A DNA stretch of 64,000 nt, taken from contig NZ_NKHL01000103.1 in NCBI RefSeq assembly GCF_002934685.1, forward strand, positions 35,445 to 99,444, written 5' to 3'. Under the pieces are notes generated by a model that saw only the letters and a program-made list of their open reading frames with translations, was not told the origin of the DNA and did not search any database. A program made the position numbers and the translations under genes. Origin of the DNA: Pseudomonas bohemica. GTDB lineage: Bacteria > Pseudomonadota > Gammaproteobacteria > Pseudomonadales > Pseudomonadaceae. Shown here piece by piece: positions 8,400-16,285 of this stretch (positions are counted from its first letter, which is position 1; each line of letters begins with the position of its first letter).

Positions 8400-9782
8400 A
8401 TGTCCATTGACCTCGATCCAAGCCGCACTACCCGTGATTACCAGGCATCCGATGCCGCCCACCACATCCACGCGTTTGTCGATCAAAAGGCGCTGAACGC
8501 GGAAGGCCCGCGGGTGATGGTCAGAGGTGATCGACTTACGCTGTGGGACAACGACGGCAAGCGTTATCTGGACGGCATGTCGGGGCTGTGGTGCACCAAC
8601 CTCGGTTACGGGCGCAAGGATCTGGCCGCGGCCGCCAGTGCGCAGTTGGAGCAACTGCCCTACTACAACATGTTCTTCCACACCACCCACCCGGCCGTGA
8701 TCGAGCTGTCCGAGCTGCTGTTCAGCCTGCTGCCCGCCCATTACAGCCACGCGATCTACACCAACTCCGGCTCCGAGGCCAACGAGGTGCTGATCCGCAC
8801 CGTGCGCAAGTTCTGGCAGGTGATGGGCAAGCCCGAGAAGAAGGTGATGATCGGCCGCTGGAACGGCTATCACGGCTCGACCCTGGCCGCGACGGCATTG
8901 GGCGGGATGAGGTTCATGCACGAGATGGGGGGCACGATTCCCGACGTCGCGCACATCGACGAGCCTTACTGGTTCGCTCACGAAGGCGATCTGAGCCCTG
9001 AAGAATTCGGTCTGCGCGCGGCTCGGCAACTGGAAGACAAGATTGTGGAACTGGGGCCCGACAACGTCGCAGCGTTCGTTGCTGAACCCTTCCAGGGCGC
9101 AGGCGGGATGATCATTCCTCCGCAAACCTATTGGCCGGAAATCCAGCGCATCTGCCGCAAGTACGACGTGCTGTTGTGCGCCGACGAAGTGATCGGCGGG
9201 TTCGGGCGCACAGGCGAATGGTTTGCCCATCAGGTGTTCGGCTTCGAACCGGACACGCTGTCCATTGCCAAGGGCCTGACCTCGGGCTACATCCCCATGG
9301 GCGGGCTGATCCTGTCGCGACGCATGGCCGAAGCACTGGTGGACAAAGGCGGCGTGTTCGCCCACGGCCTGACTTACTCCGGGCATCCGGTGGCCGCTGC
9401 TGTCGCCATCGCCAACCTCAAGGCATTGCGCGACGAAGGGGTAGTCCATCAGGTGAAAACCGATACCGGGCCGTACCTGCAGAACTGCCTGCGCGAGGTG
9501 TTCGGCAAGCACCCGCTGGTGGGTGAGGTCCAAGGCGTGGGGCTGGTGGCCGCGCTGCAGTTCGCCGAGGACAAGGCCACGCGCAAACGCTTCGCCGACG
9601 AAAACGACATGGCCTGGCGTTGCCGCACCATCGGATTCGAGGAAGGCATCATCATTCGCTCGACACTGGGCCGCATGATCATGGCCCCGGCGCTGATCGC
9701 CACCCGCGCCGAACTGGACGAGCTGGTCGACAAGACGCGTATCGCGGTGGACCGTACGGCGCGGGAATACGGGCGCCTGTAA
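8400..9782 (+). CDS. Class III (omega) aminotransferase, PLP-dependent (460 aa)
   Basis: Transfers an amino group from an omega-amino acid or diamine to pyruvate or a similar acceptor. Class III signatures are all present: GLWCTNLGYGR near the N-terminus, NSGSEAN at 122-128 for PLP phosphate, the ADEVIGGFGRTG segment with Asp262, and the SIAKGLTSGYIPMGG segment with the Schiff-base lysine at residue 291. Length and the N-terminal pattern resemble the SpuC/beta-alanine-pyruvate group. ATG at 8400 follows GGAGA. It is divergent from the tetR gene and is followed by the DUF1028 and argE-type genes, which suggests an amine or acyl-amine catabolic set. Exact substrate unknown. Confidence 0.92.
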   Translation: MSIDLDPSRTTRDYQASDAAHHIHAFVDQKALNAEGPRVMVRGDRLTLWDNDGKRYLDGMSGLWCTNLGYGRKDLAAAASAQLEQLPYYNMFFHTTHPAVIELSELLFSLLPAHYSHAIYTNSGSEANEVLIRTVRKFWQVMGKPEKKVMIGRWNGYHGSTLAATALGGMRFMHEMGGTIPDVAHIDEPYWFAHEGDLSPEEFGLRAARQLEDKIVELGPDNVAAFVAEPFQGAGGMIIPPQTYWPEIQRICRKYDVLLCADEVIGGFGRTGEWFAHQVFGFEPDTLSIAKGLTSGYIPMGGLILSRRMAEALVDKGGVFAHGLTYSGHPVAAAVAIANLKALRDEGVVHQVKTDTGPYLQNCLREVFGKHPLVGEVQGVGLVAALQFAEDKATRKRFADENDMAWRCRTIGFEEGIIIRSTLGRMIMAPALIATRAELDELVDKTRIAVDRTAREYGRL

Positions 9783-10002
9783 CGCGAGTGGCTTTCTCAG
9801 GCGCTCGCTCCAGAGCTCGCTCAAGGGTTCTCTCAAGCAATCTCTGAGAAGTTTTTCCGTAATTAGGCTCCACAAAAAACCTCGTTTCGCCCACGGCTGC
9901 GCGTCTACAGAATGCAGTCATGTCCCATCCCCGCCCAGGCAGCCTCAGATAAGCGGCCCGGGCGCCGGATGGCGGGTCAGGACGAAACAGGACGAACACA
10001 CC

Positions 10003-10677
10003 ATGACGTTTTCAATCGTCGGCCGTTGCGCCGAAACAGGACAACTGGGCATCGCCATCAGCTCATCGAGCATTGCCGTCGGCGCGCGCTGCCCCTGGCT
10101 GCGTCCGGGTGTAGGCGCGGTGGCCACCCAGAACATCACCCTGCCCGCCCTCGGTCCGCAGGTGCTCGACCAGATGGAAGGCGGCCTATCCCCGGCCCAG
10201 GCGCTGGATCAGGCGTTGACCAGCAACGGCTACAGCCAGTTTCGCCAGTTGACTGCCATTGACCATCTAGGCCAAACCGCACACTTCAGCGGCAGCGAGA
10301 CATTGGGCACGCACAACGCACTGGCCGGTGAGCAATGCGTCGGCGCGGGCAACATGTTGGCCGATCGCGCGGTGATCGACACGCTGGTGCGCACCTTCGA
10401 AAACAGCGGCGGGCAACTGGCAGATCGGCTTATCGCGGCGATGCAGGCGGCGGTGGCGGCTGGTGGCGAGGCTGGCCCTGTGCATTCAGCAGCGCTGGTG
10501 GTGGTAGGCGAACTGACCTGGCCCATCGTCGACCTGCGGGTGGATTGGGCCGATGAAGACCCCATCGGCAGACTGGAGCAATTGTGGGCCGATTACCGCC
10601 CGCAGATGCAGGACTACATCACCCGCGCCCTCGACCCGACCAAGGCCCCCAGCTATGGTGTGCCGGGTGATGAATAG
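10003..10677 (+). CDS. DUF1028 family protein (Ntn-hydrolase-like)
   Basis: 224 residues that match the DUF1028 pattern from the first residues: MTFSIVGRCAETGQLGIAIS, then VGARCPWLRPGVGAVATQ and the ALGPQVLDQM stretch. The family has an Ntn-hydrolase-like fold and no established reaction. It is commonly beside amidohydrolases and amino-acid transporters. It is followed after 30 bases by an ArgE-type deacylase, so a shared role in cleaving an amide or acyl-amino compound is likely but unproven. An AGGA lies nine bases before the ATG. Confidence 0.9.
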   Translation: MTFSIVGRCAETGQLGIAISSSSIAVGARCPWLRPGVGAVATQNITLPALGPQVLDQMEGGLSPAQALDQALTSNGYSQFRQLTAIDHLGQTAHFSGSETLGTHNALAGEQCVGAGNMLADRAVIDTLVRTFENSGGQLADRLIAAMQAAVAAGGEAGPVHSAALVVVGELTWPIVDLRVDWADEDPIGRLEQLWADYRPQMQDYITRALDPTKAPSYGVPGDE

Positions 10678-10707
10678 CACGCCGAGCAATGAACCGGGGT
10701 TGAATGC

Positions 10708-11859
10708 ATGAGCAGTAGTCGGGATATGTTGGCCGCGTTGGTGGGTTTCGACACCACCAGCCGCGAATCGAATTTGCAACTGATCGAGTTCGTTCGGGAC
10801 TGTCTGGCCCAGCTGGATGTGCCCTGTGAGCTGATCTACAACGCGCAGCGCAGCAAGGCCAACCTGTTCGCGACCCTTGGCCCCGCGGATGTTCCGGGCA
10901 TCGTGCTGTCCGGCCATACCGATGTGGTGCCGGTGGACGGGCAACCCTGGACCGTGGCGCCGTTCGAGCTGAGCGAAAAGGACGGCAAGCTGTTCGGGCG
11001 CGGCACGGCGGACATGAAAGGCTACATCGCCTGTGTGTTGGCGGCCGTGCCCCAACTGCTGGCTGCGCCATTACGCATGCCGGTACACATCGCCCTGTCT
11101 TATGACGAAGAAGTCGGCTGTCTGGGCGTGCGCTCGCTGTTGGCCGAACTCGAGCGGCGGCCGGTCAAGCCACTGTTGTGCATCATCGGCGAGCCCACCG
11201 AACTAAAGCCGGTGCTGGGTCATAAAGGCAAACTGGCGATGCGCTGCGATGTGCGTGGCGCGGCCTGTCATTCGGCCTATGCGCCCCAGGGCGTGAATGC
11301 CATCGAGTACGCGGCCGAATTGATTGGCGAACTGGGACGCATTGGCTCGACCCTGCGGGCGCCACAACTGCATGACGCGCGCTTCGATCCGCCGTTCACC
11401 ACGGTGCAGACCGGCGTGATCAGTGGCGGCAAGGCGCTGAACATCGTCCCTGCCGATTGCCGATTCGATTTTGAAGTCCGCGCGCTGCCTGCCCATGACC
11501 CACTTGAAGTCGCTCAGCAATTGCAACAGTACGCCAAGGAACAGGTGCTGCCTCGCATGCAGGCGGTCAATCCGGACAGTGACATTCGTTTCTCCGAGCT
11601 GTCGGCCTATCCGGGGCTGGCCACCGATGCGAAAAGTCAGGCCGCGCAGTTGATTGCTCAGTTTTGCGGGTCGGAGGCGTTCACCACCGTAGCGTTCGGC
11701 ACCGAGGGTGGGCTGTTCGATGCCATCGGTATTCCTACCGTGGTCTGCGGGCCGGGAAGCATGGATCAGGGACACAAGCCGGATGAGTTTGTCAGTGTCG
11801 AGCAGATGAATGCGTGTGATGCCATGTTGCGGCGCATGATTGAAGCATTGCAGAGCTGA
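10708..11859 (+). CDS. ArgE-type N-acetylornithine deacetylase, M20 metallopeptidase family
   Basis: 383 residues of the ArgE/DapE group of M20 zinc hydrolases. Metal and catalytic residues are visible: SGHTDVVP with His70 and Asp72, GRGTADMKG with Asp102, and DEEVG with Glu134 and Glu135. The family removes N-acyl groups from amino acids. Pseudomonads normally make arginine with ArgJ rather than ArgE, so this copy is more likely catabolic. That fits its place after the DUF1028 gene in a probable operon. Specificity for acetylornithine is therefore not assured. Confidence 0.88.
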   Translation: MSSSRDMLAALVGFDTTSRESNLQLIEFVRDCLAQLDVPCELIYNAQRSKANLFATLGPADVPGIVLSGHTDVVPVDGQPWTVAPFELSEKDGKLFGRGTADMKGYIACVLAAVPQLLAAPLRMPVHIALSYDEEVGCLGVRSLLAELERRPVKPLLCIIGEPTELKPVLGHKGKLAMRCDVRGAACHSAYAPQGVNAIEYAAELIGELGRIGSTLRAPQLHDARFDPPFTTVQTGVISGGKALNIVPADCRFDFEVRALPAHDPLEVAQQLQQYAKEQVLPRMQAVNPDSDIRFSELSAYPGLATDAKSQAAQLIAQFCGSEAFTTVAFGTEGGLFDAIGIPTVVCGPGSMDQGHKPDEFVSVEQMNACDAMLRRMIEALQS

Positions 11860-11899
11860 CCAGGATCACATATTTAAGTTGCGCCCAAGAATCTGCCGA

Positions 11900-11987
11900 A
11901 GGCGCGCGCTTGCCCGCGAATGCATTGCATCAGTCGCTACCCATGTTGCTGATCCGACGCTATCGCGGCCGAGCGCGCTCCCACAGG
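11900..11987. repeat. REP-type inverted pair (REPIN-like)
   Basis: An outward pair of REP sequences: GCGCGCTTGCCCGCGAA on the left and the inverse GCGCGCTCCCACAGG on the right, separated by about 50 bases. It sits between the argE-type gene and the convergent lysR gene, the usual place for Pseudomonas REPs. Confidence 0.75.
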
Positions 11988-12041
11988 TTATGCCTTCACC
12001 CGCTGATCGGCATCCGTCACAAAGCCTCGCAGGGACGACGC

Positions 12042-12947
12042 TCATTTCGGCGCCAGCTCTTCCCGACAATGATCAACGAACAATTGCGCAGGCTTGGTCA
12101 ATTGCGAGCGGCGCAGCCAGGCGGCTGACAGGCCGGAGCCGGTGACCTGTTCGGCCAGCGGCACGCACACCACTTTCTGCCCGTCGTAGGTGTATTCGGA
12201 TTTCGGCCGGGTCACCAGGATAGAGAAGCCGAAACCACGCCCTACCATGCCCCGGACCATCTCGATCGACGGCGAGCTGAACTGGATATGCGGAGTCAGC
12301 CCGCGCTCTTCGAAAATGCTCACGAAGTAGGTTCGGCTCGGCTGCACGTCCAGCAACACCATCGGTTCGAGCACCAGATCGTTGAGCGAAACCTTGGCCT
12401 GATTGGCGAAACGATGCCCCTCCGGCAGCAGTGCATAGGGCTGTTGCGGCGCCATCAAGGGTGCGGTGTCGATGGTGCTGTCCAAGTCGTGCTCATACAG
12501 AATCGCCAGATCGATGCTGCCGGAAGTCAGGGCCTGCACCAGCTCCTGCTGCTCACCGTCCCGGATGCGGATTTCCACCCCCGGCCAGCGATCACGAAAG
12601 CCGGCAATCAGCCGCGGTAGATACAGCGGCGCGACGGTTTCGAAACAACCAATGTCGATTTGCCCGGCCACCACGTCGTTGTCGGCCAGGGCATTCTGCT
12701 CAAATTCATGGGCCACGCGCAGCAGTTCCTGAGCCTTGCGATAGAACCGTGCACCACTGGGGGTCAGCGAGACGCCCTGGGCGTGGTGGCGGATGAACAG
12801 CTGCACGGCGAAGCTTTCTTCCAGATGCTTGATCGCGGTCGAGACCGAAGGCTGGGCGATGTACAACTTGCGCGACGCCTCGGCAACGCTGCCGCACTCC
12901 ACCGTGGTGACGAAATACTTGAGTTGTCGCAGGTTGTAGGCTGCCAT
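12042..12947 (-). CDS. LysR-family regulator divergent from the aldehyde dehydrogenase
   Basis: 301 residues with the LysR helix-turn-helix (LRQLKYFVTTVECGSVAEAS, then SVSTAIKHLEESFAVQLF) and a periplasmic-binding-protein-like effector domain. It resembles the CbbR/Nac subgroup. ATG at 12947 follows GAGG. It is divergent from the aldehyde dehydrogenase at 13220, with a 272-base region between them, and is probably its regulator. The inducer cannot be read from the sequence. Confidence 0.91.
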   Translation of the reverse strand: MAAYNLRQLKYFVTTVECGSVAEASRKLYIAQPSVSTAIKHLEESFAVQLFIRHHAQGVSLTPSGARFYRKAQELLRVAHEFEQNALADNDVVAGQIDIGCFETVAPLYLPRLIAGFRDRWPGVEIRIRDGEQQELVQALTSGSIDLAILYEHDLDSTIDTAPLMAPQQPYALLPEGHRFANQAKVSLNDLVLEPMVLLDVQPSRTYFVSIFEERGLTPHIQFSSPSIEMVRGMVGRGFGFSILVTRPKSEYTYDGQKVVCVPLAEQVTGSGLSAAWLRRSQLTKPAQLFVDHCREELAPK

Positions 12948-13067
12948 TGTTACCTCGAAAGGGGTGAACCATAACCTCGGATCCTGCGCGCTATTCTGCG
13001 GCGTTCACAGCCTTCGGGAAACAAGCAAATTCCTCCCCATTGAAACTAAAAAAACTGAGCTCAAAGC

Positions 13068-13093
13068 GGTGCATCCAAGCACCATGAAGGTGC
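13068..13093. promoter_or_regulatory. Overlapping GGTGC/GCACC dyads upstream of the aldehyde dehydrogenase
   Basis: GGTGC, GCACC and GGTGC occur in sequence with spacers of six and five bases. The second dyad (13079-13093) has the GCACC-N5-GGTGC form known for NtrC-type nitrogen control sites. A downstream GAGC followed by TTTTTT (13103-13112) could alternatively make this a transcription-terminating hairpin. No convincing sigma-54 promoter was found, so the function is open. Confidence 0.4.
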
Positions 13094-13219
13094 ATCTCAG
13101 GCGAGCTTTTTTATCGATAGCAACGACATTTTTAATAATTTCCTGCCCTCCCCACATCCCCCACTATCGGCAGCACTGATCGTGAACATGGCCCACAGAG
13201 GCTACCGAAGGAGTGTGCA

Positions 13220-14710
13220 GTGACGGATCTGAAAAGCTGGCAACGTCTGGCTGAAAATCAACGTTTGATCGACACCGCCTTGATCGCGGGCAAGCCCCGA
13301 CAGGCACAGAGTGGTGAGACCTTCGCGGTGATCAACCCGGCCACCAACGCCCTGCTGGCCAATGTTGCCGCGTGCTCGGATGCCGATGTCGATGCCGCCG
13401 TGCGCGCCGCGCGCAACAGTTTCACAAGCGGCCCGTGGGCGCGCATGCAACCCCGTGAACGCAAGGCGATTCTGCTGCGTCTGTCGGCATTGATCCTGGA
13501 GCATCGCGAAGAATTGGCGCTGCTCGACTCGCTGAGCATGGGCAAGCCGGTGATGGACGCCTACAGCATCGACGTACCCGGCGCCGCCCAGGTGTTCGCC
13601 TGGTACGCCGAAAGCCTCGACAAACTGTACGATCAGGTCGCCCCCACCGGCCCCGGTACGCTGGCGACCATCACCCGCGTGCCACTGGGCGTAATTGCAG
13701 CGGTGGTGCCCTGGAACTTCCCGCTGGACATGGCGGCCTGGAAACTCGCCCCTGCCCTCGCCGCCGGCAATAGCGTGATCCTCAAACCTGCTGAACAGTC
13801 GCCGTTCTCGGCGCTGCGTCTAGCGGAGTTGGCGCTGGAGGCCGGCGTGCCGGGAGGTGTGTTCAACGTGATCACAGGCCTCGGCGAACAGGCAGGTCGC
13901 GCGCTGGGCCTGCACCCGGATGTCGATGCACTGGCATTCACCGGCTCGACTCAGGTAGGCAAATTTTTCATGCAATACGCCGCGCAGTCGAACCTCAAGC
14001 AGGTGTGGCTGGAGTGCGGCGGCAAGAGCCCGAATCTGGTGTTCGCCGATTGCCAGGACCTGGACCTGGCTGCCGAGAAAGCCGCGTTCGGCATCTTTTT
14101 CAATCAGGGCGAAGTGTGCTCGGCTAACTCGCGGTTGCTGGTAGAGCGCTCGATTCATGATGAGTTCGTCGAGCGTTTGATCGAAAAAGCCAGGCAGTGG
14201 CAGCCTGGCGACCCACTGAATCCGGCCAGCAAGACGGGCGCAATCGTCGATGCGAGCCAAGCGGCGCGAGTGATGGACTACATCGGCGAAGCCAGCCGCA
14301 GCGGCGCACGTCCGGTCGCAGGCGGCGAGCGGGTGGTGATCAACGGCTCGGACAACTTCATTCAACCCACCCTGTTCACTCACGTTACGCCGGACATGCG
14401 TTTGTCCCGGGAAGAGGTGTTTGGCCCGGTGCTGGCGATTACTGCGTTCGACGATGAGGATCAGGCGGTGCAAATGGCCAACGATCACATTTATGGGCTG
14501 GCGGCCTCGGTGTGGAGCGACGACCTCAACCGCGCGCATCGTGTGGCCGCTCGTTTGAATGCCGGTACGGTCTCGGTGAACACGGTGGATGCGCTGGACG
14601 TCTGCGTGCCGTTCGGCGGCGGCAAGCAATCCGGGTTCGGGCGCGATCTGTCGCTGCATTCATTCGACAAATACACCCAGCTCAAGACCACCTGGTTCCA
14701 GTTGCGCTGA
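13220..14710 (+). CDS. NAD(P)+-dependent aldehyde dehydrogenase, PuuC/KauB-like
   Basis: 496 residues of the ALDH superfamily. Active-site residues are in place: WNFP with Asn166, LECGGKSPN with Glu265 and the NQGEVCSA loop with the nucleophilic Cys300. The family oxidises aldehydes to acids; overall pattern resembles the gamma-glutamyl-aminobutyraldehyde/omega-aminoaldehyde group. The start is GTG at 13220, supported by GAAGGAG upstream. The NCS1 permease and GMC oxidoreductase follow on the same strand, so it may oxidise the aldehyde produced by the GMC enzyme. Confidence 0.93.
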   Translation: MTDLKSWQRLAENQRLIDTALIAGKPRQAQSGETFAVINPATNALLANVAACSDADVDAAVRAARNSFTSGPWARMQPRERKAILLRLSALILEHREELALLDSLSMGKPVMDAYSIDVPGAAQVFAWYAESLDKLYDQVAPTGPGTLATITRVPLGVIAAVVPWNFPLDMAAWKLAPALAAGNSVILKPAEQSPFSALRLAELALEAGVPGGVFNVITGLGEQAGRALGLHPDVDALAFTGSTQVGKFFMQYAAQSNLKQVWLECGGKSPNLVFADCQDLDLAAEKAAFGIFFNQGEVCSANSRLLVERSIHDEFVERLIEKARQWQPGDPLNPASKTGAIVDASQAARVMDYIGEASRSGARPVAGGERVVINGSDNFIQPTLFTHVTPDMRLSREEVFGPVLAITAFDDEDQAVQMANDHIYGLAASVWSDDLNRAHRVAARLNAGTVSVNTVDALDVCVPFGGGKQSGFGRDLSLHSFDKYTQLKTTWFQLR

Positions 14711-14740
14711 GGCGTTGGCATGGAACTTGAGCATGCCCTT

Positions 14741-14766
14741 GAAACGTGAACCTGAAACGTGAACCT
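14741..14766 (+). repeat. Short tandem repeat in an intergenic region
   Basis: GAAACGTGAACCT is repeated twice without interruption between the aldehyde dehydrogenase and the permease. It may be a replication slip or a pair of regulator half-sites; nothing else supports either. Confidence 0.5.
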
Positions 14767-14872
14767 GCAGCACGCCCAGGCGGCAGTGTCGAGGTTGGGT
14801 CAGCCACGATTTTCCCCGCAGAAAAATTCATGCCTCGGCATTCTTGCCAGGGCGCTACGTGAGTAATCAAGC

Positions 14873-16285
14873 ATGAATAACAACGACTCCAGAGCGGCAA
14901 CCCTCGAGCTGAGCACCATCCAGCCGATCGCCCTCGACCAGCGCCATGGCCGCGCTCGCGACCTGTTCACCATCTGGTTCGGCTCCAACATCATGTTGCT
15001 GACCGTGGTCACCGGCGCCCTGGCGGTGACAGTGTTCAAGCTGCCGTTCATGAGCGCAATGATCGCACTGATCCTCGGTAACCTGATCGGCGGGATCTTC
15101 ATGGCCCTGCATTCGGCGCAGGGCCCGCAACTGGGCGTGCCGCAGATGGTCCAGACCCGGGGGCAGTTCGGCTCCTACGGCTCGCTGCTGGTGGTCGCGC
15201 TGGTGGTGGTCATGTACCTGGGCTTCTTCGCCTCCAATCTGGTGCTCGGCGGGCAGTCGCTGCACAGCCAATATCCGCTGTTCAGCACCAACCAGGGCAT
15301 CGTGCTGGTGGGGCTGATCAGTGTGGTGGCGACGGTGTTCGGCTATCGCCTGATCCACGCCTACACCCGCGTGATGTCGTACCTGTCCGGTGCGATTCTG
15401 CTGCTGTGCTTCGTCTGGATCGTTGCCGTGCATGGCCTGCCCGCGGACTTTTTGCAGCGTAACGAAACCAACCTCGCCGGCTTTCTGGGAACGCTGTCGA
15501 TCGCTGCGCTGTGGCAACTGGCGTATGCGCCCTATGTCTCCGACTACTCGCGCTACATGCCGGCGGATACCGGCGGCAAGGCGGCGTTCTGGTCAAGCTA
15601 CTGGGGTTGCTGCCTGGGTTCGATCCTGCCGATGGCGCTGGGGGTGATCGTCGGCCTGAGTGTCGAAGGCGACATCATTGCCGGGCTGATCGAAATGACC
15701 GGCAGCATCGCCACCCTGGTGGTCGCCGTGTTCTCCATCGGCATCGCCGCCACCAACGCGATGAACCTGTATTGCGGCACCCTTTCGGCGATCACAGTCG
15801 GCCAGACGCTGGTGCCGAAATGGTCAGCCGGCGCCCTCTCCCGCGCGATCACCGCGCTGGTGCTGTTCTCGATTTCGCTGGCGCTGGCATTGCTGGGGCA
15901 GGACGACTTCATGGCCAACTACACCAACTTCATTCTGTTGCTGTTGTACGTGCTGGTGCCGTGGACTGCGATCAACCTGGTGGACTATTACCTGGTCGCC
16001 CACGGCAGCTACGACGTAGCCTCGTTTTTCCGTCGCGACGGCGGGATCTATGGCTATTTCAACTGGACAGCGGTGGGCTGCTACGTGCTGGGCATTCTGG
16101 TGCAGATCCCGTTCATGGCCACCGAGCTGTACACCGGCGTCATCGCCAAAGCCATGGGCGGCGCGGACGTGTCGTGGATCGTCGGCCTGGTGGTGATCTC
16201 GCCGGTTTACTACCTGGCCAGCCGTCGCCGCAACCGCATCCGCGGCCACAAGCAAGCGCTGGGCACTCTGGGGAGAAACGCATGA
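14873..16285 (+). CDS. NCS1-family (cytosine/purine-type) permease
   Basis: 470 residues with about twelve hydrophobic helices and the NCS1 signature near the N-terminus (RDLFTIWFGSNIMLLTVVTG), then GPQLGVPQMVQTRGQFGSYG. These inner-membrane symporters import nucleobases, allantoin, hydantoins, thiamine or pyridoxine. The last codons overlap the start of the GMC oxidoreductase gene (ATGA), so uptake and oxidation are translationally coupled. The substrate is probably a nitrogen-containing ring compound carrying an alcohol group; this is inference from the neighbour. Confidence 0.9.
   Translation: MNNNDSRAATLELSTIQPIALDQRHGRARDLFTIWFGSNIMLLTVVTGALAVTVFKLPFMSAMIALILGNLIGGIFMALHSAQGPQLGVPQMVQTRGQFGSYGSLLVVALVVVMYLGFFASNLVLGGQSLHSQYPLFSTNQGIVLVGLISVVATVFGYRLIHAYTRVMSYLSGAILLLCFVWIVAVHGLPADFLQRNETNLAGFLGTLSIAALWQLAYAPYVSDYSRYMPADTGGKAAFWSSYWGCCLGSILPMALGVIVGLSVEGDIIAGLIEMTGSIATLVVAVFSIGIAATNAMNLYCGTLSAITVGQTLVPKWSAGALSRAITALVLFSISLALALLGQDDFMANYTNFILLLLYVLVPWTAINLVDYYLVAHGSYDVASFFRRDGGIYGYFNWTAVGCYVLGILVQIPFMATELYTGVIAKAMGGADVSWIVGLVVISPVYYLASRRRNRIRGHKQALGTLGRNA

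Noticed and set aside
13021..13219. A sigma-54 promoter for the aldehyde dehydrogenase
   Set aside because: A GG-N10-GC spacing occurs near 13089-13102, but the bases flanking both elements do not match the -24/-12 consensus.
15511..16281. In-frame upstream extension of the GMC oxidoreductase reading frame
   Set aside because: It overlaps the permease gene entirely; the FAD motif sits at residue 11 from the ATG at 16282, the normal place.
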